From the NCBI RefSeq assembly GCF_004363175.1, contig NZ_SNYR01000002.1, positions 496,001 to 560,000 on the forward strand: a stretch of DNA of 64,000 bases, in the 5' to 3' direction. The DNA comes from Maritalea mobilis. GTDB taxonomy: Bacteria > Pseudomonadota > Alphaproteobacteria > Rhizobiales > Devosiaceae. The notes beneath the pieces are model-generated. The model saw nothing but the letters and a program-made list of their open reading frames with translations, was not told the origin of the DNA and made no database searches. Position 1 is the first letter of the stretch; each line of letters starts with the position of its first letter. A program made the translations under genes and the position numbers. Below, one piece after another: positions 1-8,465 of the stretch.

Positions 1-1202
1 CTAGTAACATTGACGGAACAACCGACTTCGGCGGCGGTGTCACGCATGGTTATTCCGATATTTTTGGCCATGGTGTGATGAACATCTCTGCAGCGTTGCA
101 GCCTATTGGGGATGTGAGTGTGGTGCGCGGGGCGGATTTGAGTAGCGGTACGCGTTCATCTTTGGGTGATGCATCGATCTCTACCGGTGCAAGCTATGGT
201 GATGGGTTGTCACGCATGTTGCGTGAGCAGGAAATGGCTGTGTTTGATGCGTTGAATGGAGATTTCAGCATTCGCGCAGATTATTTTGTGCAAGAGGGCA
301 AAAACACTTATCAATCCGCTTCTGTTGATCAATTGCAAGATAAAGGCCAGTCCCGCACTTCACTTTCATTGGGTGACGAGACAAGCAATGTGAACAATGT
401 GCTCTATTTCGGGGCGCAAGATGGCCTTGCACAATTGCAAACAGATTTGGGTTTAGCCAATAGTTTGGCGCCAAATGTGTCGGTACTTTCTTTTGCAGAG
501 ACAGCAACTGCGGTTTACCAAAGCCATGAAACAAGCTTTGGCGAATATGGATTTTACGGCTTTAGTGCCCAGCATAGCGAAAATCTGAACGGCTCGCTTT
601 CTGGCGCGGGGGCTTCTGCGAAGTTCAATCTTGGCAATTCTTCTTTGCGACTCGGCTTTAACCAGATGGTGGAAAGCGGCGCTTTCCTCGGCATGGTGGG
701 CAATGATGCGTTTAACACGCCGACATTGGCCAGCGCCCAGAGCGCCAATTTGAGCTTCAACACTGATCTTTCAAACGGCATCAATCTATTTGGTGGTGCC
801 GAGCTGGGCCGCGCAGTTGGCCAGGCAAGTGGCGATGGATTTGTGACCAATTTTGATGGCGCAAGCTTTTCTGGTTTCCATATTGGCGTGGCGAAAGCTG
901 ACCTGCTGCAAAAGGGTGACCGCGTGACCCTTTCCTTAGCGCAGCCCATTCGCGCTGATGCAGGTACGGTCACCATGAATTTGCCTGTCGGACGGGATAA
1001 GGATGGCAACATCATCTATGATCAGGTCACTGGCAATTTGTCACCATCTGGTCGTGAGATCGATATTGCCGCAAGCTACTTCATGCAGCCAGATGCGTTC
1101 AGCACTTTGCAGTTTGATGTGATGTATGCGCTTGATGCGGGCCATGTGGCAGGTGAACGCACCTATGGCATTGGTGCTAGCTTTAAGCGCGACCTGAACT
1201 AA
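1..1202 (+). CDS. C-terminal part of a subtilisin-like (S8) exported serine protease, 5' end outside window
   Basis: The reading frame is open from base 3, so the gene starts before the window; the first ATG/GTG codons inside it (75-80) are internal. The first 30 visible residues read like the end of an S8 peptidase domain: a GHGVMNISAALQP-type motif that normally follows the catalytic Ser block. About 370 residues follow, rich in Gly, Ser, Asn and Asp, with alternating polar/hydrophobic strands and ending YGIGASFKRDLN, which resembles the C-terminal region of alphaproteobacterial subtilases and autotransporter-like proteins. The catalytic triad is not in the window, so activity cannot be judged. 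The role is inferred: an exported or surface protease. The gene ends in a clear intrinsic terminator. An outer-membrane barrel is possible, but the last residue is not the usual aromatic. Confidence 0.7.
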   Translation, partial: SNIDGTTDFGGGVTHGYSDIFGHGVMNISAALQPIGDVSVVRGADLSSGTRSSLGDASISTGASYGDGLSRMLREQEMAVFDALNGDFSIRADYFVQEGKNTYQSASVDQLQDKGQSRTSLSLGDETSNVNNVLYFGAQDGLAQLQTDLGLANSLAPNVSVLSFAETATAVYQSHETSFGEYGFYGFSAQHSENLNGSLSGAGASAKFNLGNSSLRLGFNQMVESGAFLGMVGNDAFNTPTLASAQSANLSFNTDLSNGINLFGGAELGRAVGQASGDGFVTNFDGASFSGFHIGVAKADLLQKGDRVTLSLAQPIRADAGTVTMNLPVGRDKDGNIIYDQVTGNLSPSGREIDIAASYFMQPDAFSTLQFDVMYALDAGHVAGERTYGIGASFKRDLN

Positions 1203-1226
1203 GTTCTGCGTTTAGCTAAAAGAATT

Positions 1227-1249
1227 AAGGGGCCGCATGGCCCCTTTTT
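1227..1249 (+). terminator. Rho-independent terminator after the S8 protease gene
   Basis: An 8-bp stem (1227-1234 with 1239-1246, core GGGGCC/GGCCCC) has a 4-nt loop and runs into TTTTT at 1245-1249. It lies 25 bases past the protease stop codon. Since the kinase on the other strand ends at 1260, the hairpin may serve both convergent genes. Confidence 0.85.
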
Positions 1250-1259
1250 CGTGTCTATC

Positions 1260-2174
1260 CTAATCAACGAACACGCCATAGATGCGTGGCGATGTGCTGA
1301 CTGCAATTGATGCGACGGTCAGGCCACCTTCCAACGCCATCTGCAACCCCTCACCTGCCATATAGGATGAGATAAAGGCTGCATTGAAAATATCGGAATA
1401 TCCAACTGGGTCGTTGGTTTCAAATGGGTCAATCGAGGCGGTGACCATTTGGCCCTGATAAAAGCCATCCGCACGGGTGTGGCCGCGCTGCACCACCAAA
1501 ACCTGGTGGTCGGCCAAGGTTTTCACCAATGCCTTTTCGGCCTCGTCCACATCATCTTCTTCCATCACGGCGCACAATTCATGCTCGCGCATCAAGATAC
1601 AATCGGTAGCGCGCACCCAGCTTAGGAACACGGCACGTGTATCTTCGGTCCACCCTTCAAAAGGGCGGTCGTGGCTGAGCGCGGTGGTCCACCCCATGGT
1701 GGACAACATCATCAGAAGCTGAGACAGGCCAGCGGTTACCGCTGGCATCAAATGCGCGCCGGTGACGAGAGCGAATGAAGATTTTGACGTAGCGGGCGGA
1801 ATGGCGTCGATCATGGTGTCGAGCGTTACATCCTGCAAATGTCCGGTGGAGTTGAACACCACCACATTGCCGCCATTGTGCAGCATGTTCACAGAAACTG
1901 TTGTCGCTGTAGGGATGGTGGTCCAAGCGGTGGTGCCCGGCTGAAACTCGCCCTGCAACCATGTGCCCAAATTGTCTGACCCAACGGTGGCGATCAAACG
2001 ATGGTCAACGCTGAGGCCTGAAAGCGCCAATGCTGTGGTGCCTGCGGCCCCGCCTGCGCGAAAGTCTGAAGATGACATGGTCATCTCTGTCCCGAAATCC
2101 GGCCAACGGTCCAAATCGCCCATCACTAGTTCGATATTCACGTTCCCAAGAATGAGCAATGGGGGTGAAGCCAT
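1260..2174 (-). CDS. PfkB-family sugar kinase with a variant catalytic motif
   Basis: This 304-residue protein has the ribokinase/PfkB fold signatures: LILGNVNIELVMG at the N terminus, a glycine-rich GGAAGTTALALSGL segment near residues 42-55, and a C-terminal DPVG..D motif. It should phosphorylate a sugar or nucleoside with ATP in the cytoplasm. In most family members the C-terminal motif is D-[TP]-x-G-A-G-D; here residues 255-261 read DPVGYSD, so the catalytic Asp (261) stays but the anion-hole Ala-Gly is Tyr-Ser. It stands alone on the minus strand, divergent from the opp operon, and its substrate cannot be told from sequence. Confidence 0.8.
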   Translation of the reverse strand: MASPPLLILGNVNIELVMGDLDRWPDFGTEMTMSSSDFRAGGAAGTTALALSGLSVDHRLIATVGSDNLGTWLQGEFQPGTTAWTTIPTATTVSVNMLHNGGNVVVFNSTGHLQDVTLDTMIDAIPPATSKSSFALVTGAHLMPAVTAGLSQLLMMLSTMGWTTALSHDRPFEGWTEDTRAVFLSWVRATDCILMREHELCAVMEEDDVDEAEKALVKTLADHQVLVVQRGHTRADGFYQGQMVTASIDPFETNDPVGYSDIFNAAFISSYMAGEGLQMALEGGLTVASIAVSTSPRIYGVFVD

Positions 2175-2523
2175 ATGGTCGATTTCCCTCGTTCAGTTAA
2201 CTGGCACACTAATCACAATTTGTGCTTAATCAAATATGAAAGTGTTACGATACTGACAATTTAGTCGCGTTTTTGCTAATTTATCAGCAAAAATTCCTGC
2301 CAATTCCATCCACGAATAAAAATTTCCGGATGATTACCCATAGAATCTGGGGCGTTGGACCAATCGAACAGCGTCGAACCTATCGAAAAAATTTTTATAA
2401 CATAAAAAATTCTTTACTCACCCCAACATTCTTGTATCTTCTGAAGATCAATATGATGGCGGCGACGGTGCTGGATGGGGAGAGTCAAGCACACGCCGAT
2501 GTAACCATCCAGCGGGGCGTTAA
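2175..2523. promoter_or_regulatory. Divergent intergenic region between the PfkB kinase and oppB
   Basis: These 349 bases are A+T-rich and must hold the promoters for the kinase (minus) and the opp operon (plus). An 8-bp inverted repeat TTTTTGCT / AGCAAAAA lies at 2270-2277 and 2286-2293 with an 8-nt loop, a possible operator or leader hairpin. I could not assign a convincing -35/-10 pair. An open frame of 93 codons here (2273-2554) overlaps oppB out of frame and looks like chance. Confidence 0.35.
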
Positions 2524-3450
2524 ATGTTACAATATCTTATCAAGCGCATCTTAATGATGGCCTTGACCTTGTTCTTGATCATTACGCTTACATTTTTTCT
2601 TATGCACGCCATTCCTGGTGGGCCGTTCACTTCTGAGAAAATGTTAGCGCCAGAAATTGAGGCAGCATTGAATGCCAAATATGGTTTGGACAAACCGATT
2701 TGGCAACAATATTTGAGTTATCTGCAGGGCATTCTGACGTTCGATCTTGGCCCTTCCTTTAAATATCCAGGCGTGCGCGTGAATGACCTTATTCGCGAAG
2801 GTTTGCCCGTGACGGCGCAAACTGGCTTTTTGGCCATGTTGTGCGTTGTGGCGCTGGGTATTCCGCTGGGCATTGTGGCCGCCCTCAATCAAAACAAGTG
2901 GCAAGACACCACCATTATGGCCGTCGCCACAATGGGTGTGGCCATTCCATCTTATGTGTTGGCCACCATTGCGCTTTATCTGTTTGCGCTGCAATGGAAC
3001 CTGGTGCCCACATTCGGGTTGGACGATTGGCGCGGTTATATTTTGCCCGTGGCTGCTTTGTCTGGCTTTTGGCTTTCTTTCATTGCGCGTTTGTCGCGCT
3101 CATCACTTTTGGAAGTGTTGGGGCAGGACTATATGGTGACCGCGCGGGCAAAGGGTCTGCATCCCCAAACCATTTTGTTCAAGCATGGCATGCGCAATGC
3201 GTTGATCCCTATCGTGACCGTGTTGGGTCCTGTTGTGGCAAACTTGCTGACCGGCTCATTCGTGATTGAGCAGATTTTTGCGTTGCCGGGCATTGGCCGC
3301 CACTTTGTGCTTTCAATTTCCAACCGCGACTACACCACCATTATGGGCATCACGATCTTTTATGCAGCATTTTTGATGCTGATGATCTTGATTGTTGACC
3401 TTTTATACATGGTGCTCGATCCGCGCATTAAACTGGCGGAGAAATCATAA
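2524..3450 (+). CDS. oppB: Oligopeptide ABC transporter permease OppB
   Basis: At 308 residues this matches the family's usual length. It starts with the classic MLQYLIKRIL membrane segment, then HAIPGGPF, about six membrane spans, and the EAA loop around residues 197-217 (DYMVTARAKGLHPQTILFKH), which docks to the ATPases. It forms the inner-membrane channel with OppC for peptide uptake. Its stop codon shares one base with the oppC start (3450), so the two are translationally coupled. The gene order B-C-D-F-A puts the binding protein last rather than first, common in alphaproteobacteria. Substrate range (oligopeptide, dipeptide, murein peptide) cannot be fixed from sequence. Confidence 0.93.
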   Translation: MLQYLIKRILMMALTLFLIITLTFFLMHAIPGGPFTSEKMLAPEIEAALNAKYGLDKPIWQQYLSYLQGILTFDLGPSFKYPGVRVNDLIREGLPVTAQTGFLAMLCVVALGIPLGIVAALNQNKWQDTTIMAVATMGVAIPSYVLATIALYLFALQWNLVPTFGLDDWRGYILPVAALSGFWLSFIARLSRSSLLEVLGQDYMVTARAKGLHPQTILFKHGMRNALIPIVTVLGPVVANLLTGSFVIEQIFALPGIGRHFVLSISNRDYTTIMGITIFYAAFLMLMILIVDLLYMVLDPRIKLAEKS

Positions 3451-4637
3451 TGGACCAGCATAAAATGACGATCCCGGCAGATAAATGGGCCCCGATTGAT
3501 CGCGGTGCGCAGGATGCGGAATTTATCGCTGCGCCAAGCCTGACCTATTGGCAGGATGTGCGCCAGCGTTTGTGGCGCAATCGCCCCGCAATGGCCAGCC
3601 TTGCCTTTATCATCTTTCTGATTTTGGCGGCCATCTTCGGCCCGATGATGACACATCACACCTATTATGATCAGGATTTGAAGCTTTCAAATATCCCACC
3701 AATCTTTGAGGTTTATCAAACCTCGCCGGAAGATGGTGAGCCGCAATATGTGTTTTTGAACAGCGGCAACTTCAAGCTTTATGAAGTGAACGAAGGTGGC
3801 GAAATTCTGGGTCTGTTGCGGGCAAAGCGCAAAGATTTGATGAAAAAGCAGCACATCTACGCCTTTGGCGAAGAAGAACTGCGGGTGGATTATAGCCAGT
3901 TGCCAGCGACGCTGGTGGATGGCGATGGTAATCCAGCCACCTCACTTGGCCTTAAATGGAACCAGACCAACTGGTTTGGCACTGATAGTTTGGGCCGCGA
4001 CGTGCTGGTGCGTCAGCTTTATGGCGCGCGCATCTCGCTTACGGTTGCTTTTGTGGCCGCGCTCGTGAACTTCTTTATCGGCGTTTTCTATGGCGGCGTT
4101 GCGGGCTATTTCGGCGGCAATGTGGACAATGTGATGATGCGGATTGTGGAAATTATCTCCACCATTCCGCTCACGCTATATGTGATCCTGATGATGGTGG
4201 TTTTCCAATCCGGCTTCCTTTCGATCATCATCGCCATCGGCTCGGTGTTCTGGGTGGATATGGCGCGGATTGTGCGCGGGCAAATGCTCTCGCTTAAAAA
4301 TCAGGATTATGTGGCGGCGGCCAAAACCATGGGCGCCAGCACCAAGCGGATTTTGACCCGCCATTTGTTGCCCAACACGATGGGCCCAATTTTGGTGACC
4401 CTGACGCTGTTGATCCCAAGCGCGATTTTCATCGAAAGCTTTATGAGCTTTATCGGCTTGGGCGTAAGCGTGCCGATGGCTAGCTGGGGCACCTTGACCG
4501 CTGAAGCGGTGGAAACCCTGCGCGCCTATCCGCACCAATTGTTTTTCCCTGCAGCCGCAATTTCATTGACCATGTTTGCCTTTAACTTTTTGGGCGATGG
4601 ATTGCGGGATGCACTTGATCCGAGGTTGCGCAAATGA
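3450..4637 (+). CDS. oppC: Oligopeptide ABC transporter permease OppC with enlarged first periplasmic loop
   Basis: This second permease has 395 residues, about 90 more than a typical OppC (around 300). After the cytoplasmic N terminus and first membrane span (residues about 48-70) comes a hydrophilic insert of roughly 100 residues rich in Glu, Asp and Lys, then the standard NWFGTDSLGRDVLVR motif, five further spans and the EAA loop (QDYVAAAKTMGASTKRILTRH). The insert faces the periplasm and may touch the binding protein. Its stop overlaps the oppD start by four bases. Confidence 0.93.
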   Translation: MDQHKMTIPADKWAPIDRGAQDAEFIAAPSLTYWQDVRQRLWRNRPAMASLAFIIFLILAAIFGPMMTHHTYYDQDLKLSNIPPIFEVYQTSPEDGEPQYVFLNSGNFKLYEVNEGGEILGLLRAKRKDLMKKQHIYAFGEEELRVDYSQLPATLVDGDGNPATSLGLKWNQTNWFGTDSLGRDVLVRQLYGARISLTVAFVAALVNFFIGVFYGGVAGYFGGNVDNVMMRIVEIISTIPLTLYVILMMVVFQSGFLSIIIAIGSVFWVDMARIVRGQMLSLKNQDYVAAAKTMGASTKRILTRHLLPNTMGPILVTLTLLIPSAIFIESFMSFIGLGVSVPMASWGTLTAEAVETLRAYPHQLFFPAAAISLTMFAFNFLGDGLRDALDPRLRK

Positions 4638-5674
4638 GTTCAGCACCTTTATTGAAAGTCGACAATCTCACCACCCATTTCCACACGTCGCGTGGCGATG
4701 TGCAAGCAGTGCGCGGCGTCAGCTTTGACGTGAAGCCGGGCGAGATTTTGGGCATTGTGGGCGAAAGTGGCTCCGGCAAGAGCATCACCTGCCTTTCTGT
4801 GCTTGGCTTGTTGAAAGCCAATGGCGAAGTGGTGGACGGGTCTGCCGATTTTGAGGGCAAGCAACTTACCGGCCTGTCCGATAAAGATTTGCGTGCCATC
4901 CGCGGTGATGACATTGCGATGATTTTCCAAGACCCGATGACCAGCTTGAACCCAACTCTAACAGTGGGCGAACAGTTGATCGAAACCATTGTGGCGCACA
5001 AGCCTGTTTCACGCGGCGAAGCCCGCAAGCGGGCGCTTGAACTGTTTGAACTGGTGAAAATTCCAAGCGCTGCAAGCCGGTTGGACAATTACCCGCACGA
5101 ATTTTCGGGCGGCATGCGCCAGCGGGTGATGATTGCCATGGCCCTCACCTGTGACCCAAAATTGCTGATCGCGGATGAACCGACGACCGCGCTTGATGTG
5201 ACCATTCAACGCCAAATTTTGCTGTTGCTGAAAGACCTTCAGGAAAAGCTGGGCATGGCCATCATCTTGATCACCCATGATTTGGGCGTGATTGCTGAAG
5301 TGGCTGACCGGATTTTGGTGATGTATGGCGGCATGGTGATGGAGACAGGCGACGTTTATGACGTGTTTGAGTCTCCGCAGCATCCATATACGACAGGGCT
5401 TTTGGATTCGATCCCAGATGTGCGCAGCCACAAAAAAGAGCGGCTAACACCGATCCCCGGTTCACCGCCAGATATGTTGCGGCCACCGGAAGGGTGTCCG
5501 TTTGCGCCACGTTGTCCTCATGCGATGCAGCAATGTTTGGAAGCAATGCCGCCGCTATTTGAGCGCCCCAACGCCAAGCCCACAGTGCATGAAGCCCGCT
5601 GCTGGTTGCATCATGATGATGCGCCGGATTCCCTGAAAGCGATTTTCAAAGCCCCGGAGGCTGCCAATGGATAA
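4634..5674 (+). CDS. oppD: Oligopeptide ABC transporter ATPase OppD
   Basis: This 346-residue ABC ATPase carries Walker A (GESGSGKS, residues about 43-50), the Q-loop ([12 protein letters not shown]), the signature [12 protein letters not shown], Walker B ([12 protein letters not shown]) and the switch His (ITHDLGVI). The C-terminal oligopeptide/dipeptide extension includes the Cys-rich stretch [15 protein letters not shown], which in relatives can hold an iron-sulfur cluster. It hydrolyses ATP with OppF to drive peptide import. The ATG overlaps the oppC stop as ATGA and the 3' end overlaps oppF by eight bases. Confidence 0.95.
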   Translation: MSSAPLLKVDNLTTHFHTSRGDVQAVRGVSFDVKPGEILGIVGESGSGKSITCLSVLGLLKANGEVVDGSADFEGKQLTGLSDKDLRAIRGDDIAMIFQDPMTSLNPTLTVGEQLIETIVAHKPVSRGEARKRALELFELVKIPSAASRLDNYPHEFSGGMRQRVMIAMALTCDPKLLIADEPTTALDVTIQRQILLLLKDLQEKLGMAIILITHDLGVIAEVADRILVMYGGMVMETGDVYDVFESPQHPYTTGLLDSIPDVRSHKKERLTPIPGSPPDMLRPPEGCPFAPRCPHAMQQCLEAMPPLFERPNAKPTVHEARCWLHHDDAPDSLKAIFKAPEAANG

Positions 5675-6665
5675 GCAAACGCACATGAATGAAGATGAAA
5701 TTTTGATGCGGGTGCGTGACCTGAAAAAGCATTTTCAGGTGTCAGCTGGATTTTTCGGTCAAAACCCTAAATTTCTAAAAGCCGTTGATGGTGTAGATCT
5801 CGATATTCGTCGTGGCGAAACGCTGGGCCTTGTGGGCGAAAGCGGTTGCGGCAAAAGCACCCTCGCCCGCACCTTGATCCGGCTTTATAGCCCCACAGAT
5901 GGCGTGATTGAATTTAACGGCACTGATTTGGCCAAGCTCAAGGAAAAAGAGCTGACGCCTCATCGCCGTGATATTCAAATGATCTTCCAAGACCCCTATG
6001 CCTCGCTCAATGGCCGCATGAATGTGCGCGATTTGATTGCCGAGCCATTGGAAATTGCAGGCATAGGCGACGATAAAAGCCGCACAGCACGGGTGCATGA
6101 ACTTTTGGAAGTTGTGGGCTTGAACAAGGACCATGCCAACCGCTTCCCGCACGAATTTTCTGGCGGTCAACGCCAGCGGATCGGCATTGCCCGCGCCATT
6201 GCGCTCAACCCGCAACTTGTGATTTGCGATGAAGCCATTTCGGCGCTTGATGTGTCGATCCAAGCGCAAGTGGTGAACATGCTTGAGGATCTGCAAAAAG
6301 AGCTTGGTCTCACCTATTTGTTCATCACCCATGACCTTTCCATGGTGAAGCACATATCTGACCGGATTGGTGTGATGTATTTGGGCAAACTGGTCGAAAT
6401 CGCGCCGAACAATGCGCTTTATGACGATCCGAAACACCCTTACACCCGCGCACTTTTGGCCTCCATCCCCATTGCGGACCCGGTGGAAGCGCGCAAAGAT
6501 AATCAGGATCAAATGCAGGGCGAAATCCCAAGCCCAATCGATATGCCTTCGGGCTGTCGGTTCCGCACACGTTGCCCCTTGGCAACCGATTTGTGCGCCG
6601 TGGAAGAGCCTGAGCTAAAGGAATTGGCTGACAACCACAAAGTTGCCTGCCATTACGCCGAATAA
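5667..6665 (+). CDS. oppF: Oligopeptide ABC transporter ATPase OppF
   Basis: The second ATPase (332 residues) shows Walker [10 protein letters not shown]-loop [14 protein letters not shown], signature [12 protein letters not shown], Walker [13 protein letters not shown] and switch region FITHDLSMV. The OppF-type C-terminal tail has the [15 protein letters not shown] Cys pattern. Walker B ends DEAISALD rather than the usual DEPTSALD; this is the normal OppF/DppF variant. The start at 5667 overlaps oppD; a second ATG seven codons in (at 5686) is an alternative start. After the stop, two hairpins precede oppA. Confidence 0.95.
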   Translation: MDKQTHMNEDEILMRVRDLKKHFQVSAGFFGQNPKFLKAVDGVDLDIRRGETLGLVGESGCGKSTLARTLIRLYSPTDGVIEFNGTDLAKLKEKELTPHRRDIQMIFQDPYASLNGRMNVRDLIAEPLEIAGIGDDKSRTARVHELLEVVGLNKDHANRFPHEFSGGQRQRIGIARAIALNPQLVICDEAISALDVSIQAQVVNMLEDLQKELGLTYLFITHDLSMVKHISDRIGVMYLGKLVEIAPNNALYDDPKHPYTRALLASIPIADPVEARKDNQDQMQGEIPSPIDMPSGCRFRTRCPLATDLCAVEEPELKELADNHKVACHYAE

Positions 6666-6682
6666 TCGGCACATTAAACCAA

Positions 6683-6729
6683 GGGCCAACTCAAAATGGC
6701 CCGAATGATAACAATGGGGACTTTCCCCA
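6683..6729 (+). promoter_or_regulatory. Two intercistronic hairpins between oppF and oppA
   Basis: GGGCCA (6683-6688) pairs with TGGCCC (6697-6702) around an 8-nt loop, and TGGGGA (6715-6720) pairs with TCCCCA (6724-6729) around a 3-nt loop. Neither is followed by a T run. The second ends three bases before the strong oppA ribosome binding site GGAGG (6732-6736). Such hairpins often stabilise the binding-protein mRNA so that it is made in excess; that function is inferred. Confidence 0.45.
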
Positions 6730-6742
6730 ATGGAGGAGTGAG

Positions 6743-8323
6743 ATGTTAAAAAAACTGATCCCTCTCATTGCAGCAACTTCATTGGCACTTGGTGGTGCAG
6801 CATATGCTGAATCTTCACTTGTCTATGTGGTCAACAATGAGTCTGACACGTTCGATCCAGGCACCACAAACGAAACATTTGCGGCGCCAATCATTGGCAA
6901 CACATTTGAAGGTTTGGTGAAATTTGCACCTGATGGTGCGATTGTGCCCGCATTGGCTGAAAGCTGGGAAATCTCAGAAGATGGCCTGACCTACACATTC
7001 AAATTGCGCGAAGATGCAAAATGGTCAGACGGCAAACCTGTCACTGCTGAAGACTTCATCTATGCATGGACACGGGTTTTGACCCCGGCCAGCGGCGCGA
7101 AAAACTCTGCCCTTCTTTATCACATTGAAGGCGCACAAGAGTTTTATGAAGGTGCAGAAGCCAAGCCAAACATGAAGGCTGTTGACGAGCACACTGTTGA
7201 GTTCACTTTGAAGCAGCGCGTGCCTTACATGTTGCAGCTTGTGGCTTACTCAACATATTTCCCTGTTCGTCAGGATGTTGTTGAAGCTGACCCAGAAGGT
7301 TGGACACGCAACCCAGACACATATATCGGCACCGGCCCATTCCGCGTGACTGAAATGAATTTGGGTGAAGGTTTTGTTTTTGAGAAAAACCCAAATTACT
7401 ACGGTGCTGAGGGCGTTAAACTCGACAAACTGACTTTCCGTTTGATCCCACAACAATCAACAGCTTTGGCTGCGATGGAAGCAGGCGATGTGGACGGTAT
7501 TGAATCTGTTCCAGCCTCTGAAATTCCGCGTTTGTCAGTTGAAAGCGATGCGTTCTTGGTGATCCCATCTTTGGGCACCACATATGCGTTCTTCAACCCT
7601 GCGCAAAGCCCAATTGATGACGTTAAAGTGCGTAAAGCACTTTCAATGGCCATCGACCGTCAAGAGATCGTAGAATTCGTTCTTCAATCTGCTGACGTGC
7701 CAGCAACTGGCTTGGTGCCTTACGGCATGAACATTGCGGGCGAAGATTTCCGCGATGTGGCTGAAGATTATGGTTTGGGTGAAACAGCTAAAGTTGAAGA
7801 AGCTCAAAAATTGTTGGCTGAAGCTGGCTATCCAAATGGCGAAGGTTTCCCTGAAACCGTGTTCATGACCTATGCTTCACCTCCAATCCAAAAATTGCTC
7901 GAAGCTATTCAGCAAATGTGGAAAGAGAACCTCAATATCGACGTTAAAATCGATGTGAGCGAGTGGAAAGTATACTACCCAGAAGTGCAAAAGGTTGAGT
8001 ACCAAATCGCACAAATGGGCTGGGGCGCTGACTACCCGCACCCGATGACGTTCTTGGACAACTTTGTTTCAACAAGCCCGAACAATTTGGCTAAATGGTC
8101 AAACGCAGACTATGACGCAGCAATTGCAGCGTCTAAAGCGGCTGTTGATCAAGCTGACTCATTGGCGGAAATGGCAAAAGCTGAAGCGATCATGATGAAT
8201 GATCACGTGATTTTGCCAATGTATCACCGCAACTCATACATGATGATGGGCACACATGTTAAAGGCTTCTGGCGTTCAACATTGGGTGTACCTTACTTCG
8301 CAGACGTAACAATCGCGGAATAA
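6743..8323 (+). CDS. oppA: Periplasmic oligopeptide-binding protein OppA (SBP_bac_5 family)
   Basis: This 526-residue protein begins with a Sec signal peptide (MLKKLIPLIAATSLALGGAAYA, cleavage after about residue 22) and has the family-5 solute-binding layout: VVNNESDTFDPGTTNETFAAPI, the LRxDAKWSDGKPVTAEDF motif near residue 92, and RKALSMAIDRQEIV in the second lobe. It captures peptides in the periplasm and delivers them to OppBC. It has a strong Shine-Dalgarno (GGAGG, six bases before ATG). As the last gene before a strong terminator and after two hairpins, it may be expressed more than the membrane genes. Confidence 0.94.
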   Translation: MLKKLIPLIAATSLALGGAAYAESSLVYVVNNESDTFDPGTTNETFAAPIIGNTFEGLVKFAPDGAIVPALAESWEISEDGLTYTFKLREDAKWSDGKPVTAEDFIYAWTRVLTPASGAKNSALLYHIEGAQEFYEGAEAKPNMKAVDEHTVEFTLKQRVPYMLQLVAYSTYFPVRQDVVEADPEGWTRNPDTYIGTGPFRVTEMNLGEGFVFEKNPNYYGAEGVKLDKLTFRLIPQQSTALAAMEAGDVDGIESVPASEIPRLSVESDAFLVIPSLGTTYAFFNPAQSPIDDVKVRKALSMAIDRQEIVEFVLQSADVPATGLVPYGMNIAGEDFRDVAEDYGLGETAKVEEAQKLLAEAGYPNGEGFPETVFMTYASPPIQKLLEAIQQMWKENLNIDVKIDVSEWKVYYPEVQKVEYQIAQMGWGADYPHPMTFLDNFVSTSPNNLAKWSNADYDAAIAASKAAVDQADSLAEMAKAEAIMMNDHVILPMYHRNSYMMMGTHVKGFWRSTLGVPYFADVTIAE

Positions 8324-8348
8324 GCATCTACATCATTTTGCTTTGAAG

Positions 8349-8379
8349 AAGGCGGAGCGTTCATCGCTCCGCCTTTTTT
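8349..8379 (+). terminator. Strong intrinsic terminator closing the opp operon
   Basis: GGCGGAGCG (8351-8359) pairs perfectly with CGCTCCGCC (8365-8373) around a 5-nt loop, and flanking AA/TT extend the stem to 11 bp. TTTTTT follows at 8374-8379. Confidence 0.92.
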
Positions 8380-8465
8380 GTAAACTGGTTCAATTATGCG
8401 GTTCTTTTTAATGATGCTAGCATTTGCTCAAGTATGATTCTCTTGATGCAATTGAGGCCTAAAGC

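Noticed and set aside
2273-2554. 93-codon frame before oppB
   Set aside because: It overlaps the oppB start out of frame, has no ribosome site and no recognisable domain.
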